From Colivicinus sp963607765 (lineage in GTDB: Bacteria > Bacillota_I > Bacilli_A > Erysipelotrichales > Erysipelotrichaceae), in assembly GCA_963607765.1 (NCBI GenBank), contig CAVDDT010000003.1, forward strand, positions 16,983 to 80,982: 64,000 nt of DNA, given 5' to 3'. The notes beneath the pieces are model-generated. The model searched no databases, had not been told where the DNA came from, and saw nothing but the letters and a program-made list of their open reading frames with translations. Within the stretch, counting starts at the first letter, position 1, and the number at the start of each line of letters is the position of its first letter. The translations under genes and the position numbers were made by a program. Positions 41,030-49,574 of the stretch are shown here, one piece after another.

Positions 41030-42175
41030 ATGAAAAAGTTACTAACTGTATTGTTATCTTTCTTCATGGTATTCGCTTTAGTTGGATGTTCAAGCTCTAG
41101 CAGCAGCGATTCTAGTGAAGGAGATGATTCTTCTGATGCAACTGATGATAGCGAAGGTTACAAGGTTGCTGTCGTTACTGATGTTGGCCAATTAAACGAT
41201 GGTGGTTTCAACCAAGGAACTTATGAAGGTGCTGTTGCTTTTGCTGAAGCAAACGGTTTATCTTACAAGTATTACCAACCAGCTAATGGTTCTGATGCAA
41301 CTGATGATGACAGAATCGCTGCTATGAGACAAGCTGTTGAAGGCGGCGCTGAAGTTATTGTTACTCCTGGCTATCTACAAGCTACTGCTCTTCAAACTGT
41401 TGCTGAAGAAAACCCAGATGTTAAATTTGTTTTCGTTGATGGTTGGGCTGTAGGTCTTGATAACGTTACTGCTATTTCTTACCATGAAGAAGAATCAGGT
41501 TTCTTCGCTGGTTATGCTGCAGTTAAAGATGGTTATACAAGCTTAGGCGGCACATTCGGTGGTGCTGGTACAAATGCTGCTTGTAATAGATTCGCGTATG
41601 GTTACGTTCAAGGTATCCAAGCTGCTGCTGAAGAATTGGGAGAAACTGTTGATGTAACTATGTCATTCTTATATGGTGGTTCATTCTCTTCTAGTACAGA
41701 ACTTCAAACTCAAATTTCTGGTTGGTACAACAATGGTGTCCAAGTAGTATTTGCTTGTGGTGGTTCTATGCTTCAATCAGTAAAGGCTGCTGCTTCTGAA
41801 ACAACTGATGGCAAGATTATCGGTGTTGACGTTGACCAAGCTAGCGAATCTGATAGAGTAATCACTTCTGCATTTAAAGGCTTAAGCGAATCAGTTCAAT
41901 TAGTTCTTAACGAATGGAACAATGGTGAGTGGGATAGCAAGTTAGCTGATCAATTATCTAACTTAGGTGTTAGTGATAATGCTACTGGTATTCCTACTAC
42001 TGAATCTTCTTGGAGATTCAATAGCTTCACCGTTGAAGAATATGAAGCTATTAAGGAAAAAGTTGCTAATGGAGAAATCACTATTAGCGCTGATTGTGCT
42101 GACCTTTCAACTGCTGAAGGTTGGGATAGCTTAAAAGCTAGCTGCACAAACGTTAATTTAAATCTTGAATATTAA
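41030..42175 (+). CDS. bmpA: BMP-family nucleoside-binding lipoprotein
   Basis: A 381-residue substrate-binding lipoprotein of the basic membrane protein (PnrA/BmpA) family. A signal peptide with lipobox LVGCSSS places the lipidated cysteine at residue 20, followed by a Ser/Asp-rich spacer. The binding domain has VTDVGQLNDGGFNQGTYEGA, the hallmark of nucleoside-binding BMP proteins, and VDVDQASESDRVITS near 270. I start at ATG 41030, with GAAAGGA at 41015-41021, since upstream starts lie before the signal peptide. A terminator separates it from its ABC genes, letting the binding protein be more abundant. Codon bias suggests high expression. Ligand inferred to be pseudouridine or other nucleosides. 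Confidence 0.93.
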   Translation: MKKLLTVLLSFFMVFALVGCSSSSSSDSSEGDDSSDATDDSEGYKVAVVTDVGQLNDGGFNQGTYEGAVAFAEANGLSYKYYQPANGSDATDDDRIAAMRQAVEGGAEVIVTPGYLQATALQTVAEENPDVKFVFVDGWAVGLDNVTAISYHEEESGFFAGYAAVKDGYTSLGGTFGGAGTNAACNRFAYGYVQGIQAAAEELGETVDVTMSFLYGGSFSSSTELQTQISGWYNNGVQVVFACGGSMLQSVKAAASETTDGKIIGVDVDQASESDRVITSAFKGLSESVQLVLNEWNNGEWDSKLADQLSNLGVSDNATGIPTTESSWRFNSFTVEEYEAIKEKVANGEITISADCADLSTAEGWDSLKASCTNVNLNLEY

Positions 42176-42194
42176 TTTAAAATAACATTCTTTT

Positions 42195-42225
42195 AGAAGA
42201 CACCCTTTGGGGTGTCTTCTTTTAT
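42195..42225 (+). terminator. Attenuating terminator between bmpA and its ABC genes
   Basis: An 11-bp perfect stem AGAAGACACCC/GGGTGTCTTCT (42195-42205 and 42210-42220), loop TTTG, followed by TTTTA. No promoter is evident after it, so the ABC genes depend on partial read-through. Confidence 0.88.
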
Positions 42226-42250
42226 AAGATATGAATAAAGGAGAAAGTTT

Positions 42251-43792
42251 ATGGAAGATAATTGCGTAATTGAAATGCGCCATATCACAAAAGTCTTCCC
42301 GGGTATTATTGCCAATGATGATATTAATCTTGGCCTTAGAAAAGGGGAAATTCATGCCTTGCTTGGCGAAAATGGTGCAGGTAAGTCAACACTGATGTCA
42401 GTTCTTTTTGGCTTATACCAACCAGAAAAAGGGGAAATATTGTTTAATGGCAAGCCCGTTAAAATCACTGACCCAAATGTGGCAACTTCTCTTGGAATAG
42501 GAATGGTTCACCAACATTTTAAGCTTGTTGAATGCTTTACGGTTTTGGATAATATTATCTTAGGTTGTGAAGATTCTAAATTCGGTTTTGTTCAAAAGAA
42601 AAAAGCCAGAGAGAAAGTGTTAAAACTTTCTGAAACTTATGGCTTGCACGTCGATGTTGATGCTAAAGTTTCCGATATTACAGTGGGTATGCAACAAAGA
42701 ACTGAAATACTAAAGATGTTATATCGCGATAATGATATTCTTATTTTTGATGAGCCTACTGCTGTTTTAACTCCACAAGAAATTGATGAGTTAATGCAGA
42801 TTATGAAGAATCTTAAAAACGAAGGCAAATCTATTTTATTTATATCTCATAAATTGAACGAAATAATGGCAATTTCTGATCGTTGCACAGTTCTTAGAAA
42901 GGGCAAATGTATTGGTACCGTCAATATTAAGGACACTACCAAAGAGGAACTTTCTAGCATGATGGTTGGCAGAAATGTTAAGTTTGCAGTAGATAAAGAT
43001 CCAGCAAATCCAAAAGATGTAGTTCTTGATATTGAACATCTTGTGGTTAAGTCTCATACGCATAAGAAAAATGCGGTAAATGATGTTTCTATTAAAGTTA
43101 GATCTGGTGAAATTGTATGTATTGCTGGTATTGATGGAAATGGTCAAACCGAATTTGTTCAAGCTATTACTGGTTTAGATAAAGTTGAATCTGGAAAGAT
43201 TATTTATAAGGGAGAAGATATTACTCATAAATCTATTCATTATAAAAATACTCATGGTCTTTCTCATATTCCTGAAGACAGACACAAGCATGGTTTAGTT
43301 CTTGATTATTCTCTAGAACAAAACCTGGTTTTACAAAGATATTTTGAACCTGAATTTCAAAAGAATGGTTTCATTAAATTTGATAAGGTTAGAGAATATG
43401 CTAACAAACTAATTTCTGAATATGATGTAAGAAGTGGTCAAGGTCCTATTACTACTGCTAGATCTATGTCTGGTGGTAACCAGCAAAAAGCCATTTGTGC
43501 TAGAGAAATGGATAGACAACATGATTTATTAATTGCTGTACAACCTACAAGAGGACTTGATGTTGGTGCTATTGAAGACATTCATACTAAGATTGTTAAA
43601 AAGAGAGACAATGGTGATGCTGTATTGCTTGTTTCTCTTGAAATAGATGAAGTAATGAGTCTTTCTGATGTTATTTATGTAATGTATGAAGGTAAAATTG
43701 TTGGCAAATTAGATCCTAAGAAGATTGATGTTCAAGAATTAGGATTATATATGTCTGGTGCTAAAAAAGATGAAGTAAAGGAGGAAAAATAA
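42251..43792 (+). CDS. Nucleoside ABC transporter, double-NBD ATPase
   Basis: A 513-residue ATPase with two nucleotide-binding domains, as in RbsA and Bacillus NupO (YufO). The first has GENGAGKST, FKLVECFTVLDN and IFDEPTAVLTP. The second, from about residue 255, has a degenerate Walker A (GIDGNGQTE), signature MSGGNQQKAI and VQPTRGLDVGA. The first domain also lacks a canonical LSGGQ (it has ITVGMQQR), as is usual here. It is coupled to the permease gene (TAATG overlap at 43789-43793). Strong ribosome binding site AAAGGAG at 42237-42243. Confidence 0.93.
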   Translation: MEDNCVIEMRHITKVFPGIIANDDINLGLRKGEIHALLGENGAGKSTLMSVLFGLYQPEKGEILFNGKPVKITDPNVATSLGIGMVHQHFKLVECFTVLDNIILGCEDSKFGFVQKKKAREKVLKLSETYGLHVDVDAKVSDITVGMQQRTEILKMLYRDNDILIFDEPTAVLTPQEIDELMQIMKNLKNEGKSILFISHKLNEIMAISDRCTVLRKGKCIGTVNIKDTTKEELSSMMVGRNVKFAVDKDPANPKDVVLDIEHLVVKSHTHKKNAVNDVSIKVRSGEIVCIAGIDGNGQTEFVQAITGLDKVESGKIIYKGEDITHKSIHYKNTHGLSHIPEDRHKHGLVLDYSLEQNLVLQRYFEPEFQKNGFIKFDKVREYANKLISEYDVRSGQGPITTARSMSGGNQQKAICAREMDRQHDLLIAVQPTRGLDVGAIEDIHTKIVKKRDNGDAVLLVSLEIDEVMSLSDVIYVMYEGKIVGKLDPKKIDVQELGLYMSGAKKDEVKEEK

Positions 43793-45000
43793 TGAGCGAG
43801 AAAAAAGAAAATATGTTTTCCAAGCTTTTGAAAAGTGATGGAACTAGATCGTTATTATCTTCTATTATTTCTATTTTGATTGGTATTTTCGTCGGCTTTC
43901 TAGCCATGGTTGTTATTACGTTCATTAGTCCAAACAATACTATAAGTGATGCACTAGGTGGATTAAAGATAATGTTCTTAGGGCCATTCTCTTCTTCGGT
44001 AACAAAGTATGTTTTATCTAATACTGGTAATATGATTTTCTATGCAGTGCCTTTAATTTTTACAGGTCTATCTGTTGCCATTGCATATAAGACTGGCTTG
44101 TTTAATATTGGTGCTCCTGGTCAATATATCATGGGCACAATTGGAGCATTGCTTGTAGCGCTTTATATTCCAACTACAACTAGAATTGCAGGAATTGGTG
44201 TTTGGCTTTTAGCGTTGCTTACTGGTGCTTTATTTGGCGCTTTATGGGGCATGATTCCAGGCTTGCTTAAAGCGCTCTTTAATATAAACGAAGTAATCAT
44301 TTGTATTATGACTAACTGGATTGCTGCAAATATTTCTTCTTGGGTATTTAAGTATACAACAGCTATTCAGTCTACAGAGAATACAAAAGGTGGTTTCTTA
44401 GCCAAAGTTACTAATAACTACACCCCTAAGATGGGACTGGATAATTTATTCCCTGGTTCTTTAATTGATGGAGGCATAATTATCGCAATTATTGCTGCTG
44501 TTGTCATTTATATAATCATGAATAAAACGGTATTTGGCTATGAATTAAAAGCTTGTGGAGCTAATAAAGATGCTGCTAAATATGCTGGTTTAAGTGAAAA
44601 GAAAAATATTGTTATTTCTATCGCAATTGCAGGTGCTTTAGCCGGCATGGGTGCTGCATTGTATTATTTAAACCCAGGAATTGAATACAAGTATGTTTCT
44701 CAATATTCAAGCCTTCCTTCGTATGGCTTTAACGGCATCGCCAGTGCTTTCTTGGCAAATTGTAATCCTATCGGAATTATTTTCTCGTCTATATTGATTA
44801 GATATTTAAATGTTGGTGGTGACTATCTTGTTAAAGTTGGTTTTAACCGTTATGTTGCTGATGTTGTTGTTGCGGTTATCATTTATATGGCAGGCTTTAC
44901 AAGAATTATCAAAGAAGCTTTATTAAAAGTTCATCCAAATCATAGAAAGAAGGAGAAACTAGAAGAAAAAGTTTCTGATTCTAAGGAGGCAACCAAATGA
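43792..45000 (+). CDS. Nucleoside ABC transporter permease (NupP-like)
   Basis: A 402-residue membrane permease of the branched-chain/ribose type, with about ten hydrophobic segments. AYKTGLFNIGAPGQYIMGTIGA is a conserved early motif and GYELKACGANKDAAKYAGLS is the coupling loop that contacts the ATPase. A soluble, charged N terminus of about 22 residues and C terminus of about 30 residues flank the core. It overlaps the ATPase and the second permease by 1 and 4 bases. The family matches Bacillus YufP. Confidence 0.93.
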   Translation: MSEKKENMFSKLLKSDGTRSLLSSIISILIGIFVGFLAMVVITFISPNNTISDALGGLKIMFLGPFSSSVTKYVLSNTGNMIFYAVPLIFTGLSVAIAYKTGLFNIGAPGQYIMGTIGALLVALYIPTTTRIAGIGVWLLALLTGALFGALWGMIPGLLKALFNINEVIICIMTNWIAANISSWVFKYTTAIQSTENTKGGFLAKVTNNYTPKMGLDNLFPGSLIDGGIIIAIIAAVVIYIIMNKTVFGYELKACGANKDAAKYAGLSEKKNIVISIAIAGALAGMGAALYYLNPGIEYKYVSQYSSLPSYGFNGIASAFLANCNPIGIIFSSILIRYLNVGGDYLVKVGFNRYVADVVVAVIIYMAGFTRIIKEALLKVHPNHRKKEKLEEKVSDSKEATK

Positions 45001-45962
45001 GTAATTTTATTTTAATAATGCAAAAGACAATGATTTATGCAACTCCGCTTTTAATCGTTGCCTTAGCTGGATGTTTTGCTGAAAGATCAGGCATTATCAA
45101 TCTTGCCTTAGAAGGCGAAATGATTTTTGGCGCATTTATTGGTGCTGTATTTGTTAATATATGGCAAACTGCTGGAACTTTTGCTGATAATCAACAGCTA
45201 ATGTTTGTCTTGGCTCTTTTGATTTCAGGTATTGCTGGTGCATTGTTTTCATTACTATTATCTTTTGCGGCAATAAAGTTAAAGGTAGATCAAACAATTG
45301 CTGGTACAGCTCTAAATATGTTAGCTCCTGCAATTTTCTTAACTGTTTGTTTGGTTTTCTTCTCACAAGAAAAATTAGTTATGAATCCGATGCCAACGTA
45401 TGTAATCTTACACGATGGCGATATGAATCCGATTTATGAAATATTCTTTAATAAGTCGTACATTTCAACATACATTGTATTCGGCTTATATGTGGTATTA
45501 TCAATTTGGCTATATAAATCAAAAACCGGAACTCATTTAAGAGCTTGTGGCGAGCATCCTCAAGCCGCTGATTCAGTTGGTATCAATGTTTATAAGATGA
45601 GATATCTTGGTACAACAATATCTGGTTTCTTAGCTGGAATCGGTGGCTATGCTTATATTGCAACTGTTTCTGCTGGTACTGCTGAATCTGGTGTTGGTGG
45701 CATGGGCTTTCTTGCCTTGGCTATCATGATATTTGGAAACTGGAATCCAATTGGTATCTTCTTTGGATCATTATTGTTTGGCTTCTTGAAGTGTATTGGC
45801 CCGTTAGCTAACCAAATATCTTTCCTAAGTGCGTTGGGGTTAGATATTTATTTCTACAATATCATTCCATTTGTGATTGTTATTGTTGTATTGATAATTT
45901 CTAGAAACAAGTCAGGATGTCCTAAAGCAGAAGGAATTCCATACGACAAAGGTCAAAGATAA
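44997..45962 (+). CDS. Nucleoside ABC transporter permease (NupQ-like)
   Basis: A 321-residue second permease. It starts with membrane segments holding AERSGIINLALEGEMIFGA and carries the ATPase-coupling loop THLRACGEHPQAADSVGINVYKMR, both standard for this family. With the first permease it forms the heterodimeric channel. It overlaps the preceding gene by 4 bases and ends in a hairpin terminator, so the importer is bmpA-ATPase-permease-permease. The psuK-psuG genes start 176 bases later on the same strand. Confidence 0.93.
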   Translation: MSNFILIMQKTMIYATPLLIVALAGCFAERSGIINLALEGEMIFGAFIGAVFVNIWQTAGTFADNQQLMFVLALLISGIAGALFSLLLSFAAIKLKVDQTIAGTALNMLAPAIFLTVCLVFFSQEKLVMNPMPTYVILHDGDMNPIYEIFFNKSYISTYIVFGLYVVLSIWLYKSKTGTHLRACGEHPQAADSVGINVYKMRYLGTTISGFLAGIGGYAYIATVSAGTAESGVGGMGFLALAIMIFGNWNPIGIFFGSLLFGFLKCIGPLANQISFLSALGLDIYFYNIIPFVIVIVVLIISRNKSGCPKAEGIPYDKGQR

Positions 45963-45968
45963 AATAAT

Positions 45969-45998
45969 AGCGATAAGTGTTAAGCTTATCGCTTTTTT
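45969..45998 (+). terminator. Terminator after the nucleoside importer
   Basis: Stem AGCGATAAG/CTTATCGCT (45969-45977 and 45985-45993), 7-base loop, then T6. Confidence 0.87.
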
Positions 45999-46009
45999 AT
46001 TATTAGGTT

Positions 46010-46018
46010 TGATATAAT
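46010..46018 (+). promoter_or_regulatory. Candidate psuK-psuG promoter
   Basis: TGA then TATAAT (46013-46018), an extended -10 with no good -35. The start codon is about 115 bases away, so this unit has a longer, very AT-rich leader with no structure I recognise. Confidence 0.45.
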
Positions 46019-46138
46019 TTTATAAACGGTTATGTTGATTATAAAGAAGATGTGGTATGACTTATTTTATATTATTATTTTGAATAATTTTATATTTTTT
46101 AATAAGTTTACACTTTCTTTGTTGAAGGGGATTAATTA

Positions 46139-47068
46139 ATGGAAAAGTACGTTGTTGGTGTGGGTGCAACCAATGTTGACTTGTATTGCAAATCAAATAT
46201 TGAAATAAGAGAACATTTTGATCATCCTAGTACCATTCATTACACTTCTGGTGGTGTTACTCGTAATATTTTAGAAAATATTACTAAACTTGGCTTACCT
46301 TGCAAGCTTCTAACAGCTGTTGGGAAAGATATCTATGGTAACTATTTGCTTGAAAAAATCGCGAAAGTTGGTATCGATAATAAAAATATTGCAGTAATAA
46401 AAGGCGGTCGTACAGGTCTGTTTGTCCAAGTTCAAGACAAGGATAATGATATGCATCTTGCGATGTGTGATATGGGCATTCTTAAGCATATAAATGTCGA
46501 CTATATCAAAAAGAAAGCTAAAGTTTTTAAAAACGCTAGTGCAATTGTGCTTGATCCTTCTTTAGACAATGAGGTTTTGGAGTATATTTTTGATAACTTT
46601 AAGGATACTCCAATTTTCTTGGATCCTATATCCGATATTTATGCTAAAAAGATTAGACCTTATTTGAAACATCTTTATTGTATAAAGCCTAATAAGAGTG
46701 AACTTGGCGTTTTAGCAAACATGAAAATTGATACACATGAAGATTTGCTTAGTGCATATAAGAAGGTTTTAGATAAAGGTGTTAAAAAGATATATGTTTC
46801 TCTTGGCAAAGATGGCTGCATGTACAATGATGATAATAATACTGTTTTGACTAGAAAATTTAGAGAAGTAGATAATGTTGTTAATGCATCAGGCGCTGGA
46901 GATAGTTTTTTTGCTGCAATAATTTACAGTTTTGTGAATAATGTCAATCTTGATGATACAATAAACAATGCATTAGGTGCTGGCATTGCTGCAATTACTT
47001 GCGAAGAGACCATCAATCCTAAGATGTCTATGCGTTTGCTAAAGAAGATTATAAAGGAGAATAAATAA
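46139..47068 (+). CDS. psuK: Pseudouridine kinase (PfkB family)
   Basis: A 309-residue ribokinase-family sugar kinase. N-terminal GVGATNVDLYCKSN, the substrate-binding SGGVTRNILENITKLGLP near residue 40, and the C-terminal signature NASGAGDSFFAAI with the catalytic Asp near residue 255. PfkB kinases have various substrates; the assignment to pseudouridine rests on psuG being the next gene with no intervening bases, and on the order seen in psuK-psuG operons. A nucleoside importer precedes it. Shine-Dalgarno AAGGGG lies at 46125-46130. Confidence 0.88.
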   Translation: MEKYVVGVGATNVDLYCKSNIEIREHFDHPSTIHYTSGGVTRNILENITKLGLPCKLLTAVGKDIYGNYLLEKIAKVGIDNKNIAVIKGGRTGLFVQVQDKDNDMHLAMCDMGILKHINVDYIKKKAKVFKNASAIVLDPSLDNEVLEYIFDNFKDTPIFLDPISDIYAKKIRPYLKHLYCIKPNKSELGVLANMKIDTHEDLLSAYKKVLDKGVKKIYVSLGKDGCMYNDDNNTVLTRKFREVDNVVNASGAGDSFFAAIIYSFVNNVNLDDTINNALGAGIAAITCEETINPKMSMRLLKKIIKENK

Positions 47069-47992
47069 ATGAATTACAAAGATTACTTAAGTATCACTCC
47101 TGAGGTTGAAGAGGCCTTAGCTAGTGGTAAACCTGTCGTTGCCTTAGAAAGTACTATTCTTTCTCATGGAATGCCTTATCCTGAGAATTTGGAATTTGCT
47201 CACAAGGTAGAAGAAATTGTTAGAAGTGAGGGTGCTATCCCTGCTACTACCGCTATTATTGGTGGAAAACTTAAAGTTGGATTAAATGCACAAGAAGTTG
47301 AAATCATGTGTAAGGCTGAAAATGTTGGAAAAGTAAGTAGAAGAGATGTTGCGGTATATTTAGCAACTGGCCAAACTGGTGCTACTACTGTTGCTACTAC
47401 TATGCTTATAGCTTCTCTAGCTGGAATTAAGGTATTTGCTACAGGCGGCATTGGTGGAGTTCATAGAGGCGCTGAAACAACTATGGATATTTCTGCTGAT
47501 CTTCAAGAACTTGCTCATACTCCTGTATTTGTTGTATGTGCTGGATGCAAATCAATTCTTGATATTGGACTTACTCTAGAATATCTTGAAACTTATGGCG
47601 TTCCTGTTCTTGGCTATCAAACAGAAAATTTCCCAGCTTTCTATTGCCGTGAATCTGGCTTTAAAGTTGATTATAAATTAAGTGGTGCACAAGAGGCTGC
47701 AAAGATTATTAAGACTAAATTAGATTTAGGTCTTGAAGGCGGTGGCTTAATTGCTAATCCAATTCCTGAAGAATACGGTATGGATTCAAAGGAGATGGAT
47801 GTTATTATTCAAAAGGCTCTTGATAGTGCCAAGGCTGATCATATTCGTGGCAAAGCTACAACTCCTTATTTATTAGCTCATATTAAGGATTATACAGAAG
47901 GAAGAAGCTTGGCTAGTAACCTACAATTAGCTTACAATAATGCCCGTGTAGCTAGTCAAATTTCTGTCGAACTTTCTAAGTTAGAAAAATAA
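47069..47992 (+). CDS. psuG: Pseudouridine-5'-phosphate glycosidase
   Basis: A 307-residue C-glycosidase splitting pseudouridine 5'-phosphate into uracil and ribose 5-phosphate. Conserved blocks: ALESTILSHGMPYPEN near residue 25, KVSRRDVAVYLATGQTGATTVATTM near 90 and ATGGIGGVHRGAETTMDISADLQEL near 130; the catalytic lysine and metal-binding aspartate lie in these. Length is standard. The sequence abuts psuK, giving a two-step salvage pathway, which with the importer at 41-46 kb forms a complete uptake and breakdown route. Shine-Dalgarno AAAGGAG is at 47053-47059. Confidence 0.96.
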   Translation: MNYKDYLSITPEVEEALASGKPVVALESTILSHGMPYPENLEFAHKVEEIVRSEGAIPATTAIIGGKLKVGLNAQEVEIMCKAENVGKVSRRDVAVYLATGQTGATTVATTMLIASLAGIKVFATGGIGGVHRGAETTMDISADLQELAHTPVFVVCAGCKSILDIGLTLEYLETYGVPVLGYQTENFPAFYCRESGFKVDYKLSGAQEAAKIIKTKLDLGLEGGGLIANPIPEEYGMDSKEMDVIIQKALDSAKADHIRGKATTPYLLAHIKDYTEGRSLASNLQLAYNNARVASQISVELSKLEK

Positions 47993-48016
47993 TTATTTTA
48001 AAAGTTAATTTTCAAT

Positions 48017-48042
48017 AAAGCTAGAGCTTGCCTCTAGTTTTA
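48017..48042 (+). terminator. Terminator after psuG
   Basis: Stem CTAGAG/CTCTAG (48021-48026 and 48032-48037), 5-base loop, TTTTATTTT tail. The -10 box of the next gene lies directly in the tail. Confidence 0.72.
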
Positions 48043-48045
48043 TTT

Positions 48046-48051
48046 TATAAT
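48046..48051 (+). promoter_or_regulatory. -10 box, leaderless start of the YihY-type gene
   Basis: TATAAT ending 7 bases before ATG 48059; no Shine-Dalgarno. Confidence 0.55.
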
Positions 48052-48058
48052 TGTTTAG

Positions 48059-48877
48059 ATGAAAAAAATTTTATGGTATGTTACTGATTTTTTTGCTAGC
48101 ATGAGAAAACATCATATTGAAATGTATTCAGCTGCTAGTGCTTATTATATTTTTATTTGTATCATTCCTTTTTTGACTATTTTGATTTATTTGATTCCTT
48201 ATACTTTTATAGATAAGGATATGGTTATTAATATCGTAGAAAGTCTTTTTCCATCTAATACATATACATTTAGTTTTAATCTAATTGACGAAGTATATAC
48301 TAGAGTATCAGCTTTATTGCCGATTTCTATTGTGATTATGTTTTGGACGGCATCTAAAACTGTTGTTTCAATTAGAAATGGTTTGAATGATATAAATGAA
48401 ATTATTGAAAAAAAGAATTTTCTTATAGTACGTTTGATTGCCACACTGTATACGGTTATAGCTATGCTACTAATCCTATTTATTTGCTTTTTATCTTTGT
48501 TTGGCACAAGAGTTCATGAATTATTAGCTAGATACGATTTAAAAGTTTTAAATTTTTTGAATGTTTTAATTGATTATAAGGTATTGATTACTTTGATTGG
48601 TTTTTTCATCGTTTTCTTGATACTGTATGCTTTCTTGCCAGCTAAAAACAATAAGCTAAAAAATGTAATTCCAGGAAGCATTTTTTCTAGTATAGCTTGT
48701 TTCTTATTTTTGAAGATTTTTGATTTTTTAATAAATAACTATTTAACTTTTTCAATGTATGGCTCTTTAGCCACGATAGTTATTTTATTAGTATATCTTA
48801 ACTTTATTTTTTATTTCTTCTTTTTAGGAGCTTATCTTAACAAATATTTATTGAAAGGAAATGATAATGAAATATAA
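48059..48877 (+). CDS. YihY/virulence factor BrkB family membrane protein
   Basis: A 272-residue membrane protein with about six hydrophobic segments. The early sequence HHIEMYSAASAYYIFICIIPFLTILIY corresponds to the family's conserved AASLAYY-type first helix, and GSLATIVILLVYLNFIFYFFFLGAYLN near the end is the conserved last pair. The family is annotated as YihY or, wrongly, ribonuclease BN; its function is unproven. The gene overlaps the following HAD gene by 11 bases. It is unusually rich in Ile and Phe even for this window. Confidence 0.88.
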   Translation: MKKILWYVTDFFASMRKHHIEMYSAASAYYIFICIIPFLTILIYLIPYTFIDKDMVINIVESLFPSNTYTFSFNLIDEVYTRVSALLPISIVIMFWTASKTVVSIRNGLNDINEIIEKKNFLIVRLIATLYTVIAMLLILFICFLSLFGTRVHELLARYDLKVLNFLNVLIDYKVLITLIGFFIVFLILYAFLPAKNNKLKNVIPGSIFSSIACFLFLKIFDFLINNYLTFSMYGSLATIVILLVYLNFIFYFFFLGAYLNKYLLKGNDNEI

Positions 48878-49574
48878 ATTAATTATGTTTGATATGGATG
48901 GAACATTGCTTCCAATGGATAATGATGAATTTACTGAAGGCTATTTTAAACTTTTATGTAAAGAGGTTATCGAATATATTGATCCTAAGTCTTTTGTAAG
49001 CGCTCTTTGGCATGGCATTAAGGCAATGAGATTAAGTGATGGCAAGAAAACTAATGTTGATGCCTTTTGGGAGGATTTTGAAGAAAACACAGGGCTTAAA
49101 AGATCGGTTATGGAACCTATCTGTGATAAGTTTTATGGAGGCGAATTTGCTCTTTCTAAAAACTTTACAAAGGATAATCCTTTAGCTAAAGAAGCTGTTA
49201 AAATCGCACATAAGAAAGCTAATAGCGTTGTTCTGGCGACTAATCCTTTCTTTCCAATGGCTGCCCAAAAAATGAGATTGTCTTTTATTGATTTAACAGT
49301 TAATGATTTTGACATGGTTACTGCTTATGAGGAAAATTACTTTATAAAGCCTGATACTAGATACTATATGTCAATTTTAGATAAGTTTAATGTTAAGCCA
49401 AATGAGTGTTTGATGATTGGCAACGATGAAAGTGAAGATTGTTATCCGTGCAGTCAGCTTGGAATAGATTGTTTCTTAGTTGAAGACTGTGTAATAAAAA
49501 GCAATGATCATCCATTTAATGGCAAAAAAGGAAGTTTTGCAGATATGGTTGCTTTTTTGGAGGGCCTAGAATAA
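48867..49574 (+). CDS. HAD-superfamily hydrolase
   Basis: A 235-residue phosphatase-like protein. Motif I MFDMDGTLLP holds the nucleophile Asp, motif II is VVLATNPFFP, the lysine is in FIKPDTRYY and motif IV is MIGNDESEDCYP. A helical cap lies between motifs I and II. The substrate cannot be told from sequence. ATG 48867 is preferred over 48861 because AAAGGA at 48854-48859 would be only a base from the earlier ATG. Start overlaps the YihY gene; its stop overlaps the next start (TAATG). Confidence 0.88.
   Translation: MKYKLIMFDMDGTLLPMDNDEFTEGYFKLLCKEVIEYIDPKSFVSALWHGIKAMRLSDGKKTNVDAFWEDFEENTGLKRSVMEPICDKFYGGEFALSKNFTKDNPLAKEAVKIAHKKANSVVLATNPFFPMAAQKMRLSFIDLTVNDFDMVTAYEENYFIKPDTRYYMSILDKFNVKPNECLMIGNDESEDCYPCSQLGIDCFLVEDCVIKSNDHPFNGKKGSFADMVAFLEGLE

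Noticed and set aside
48059..48877. Ribonuclease BN
   Set aside because: The name has been attached to the YihY family in error; the true RNase BN (RNase Z) is a soluble metallo-beta-lactamase-fold enzyme, while this is a membrane protein.
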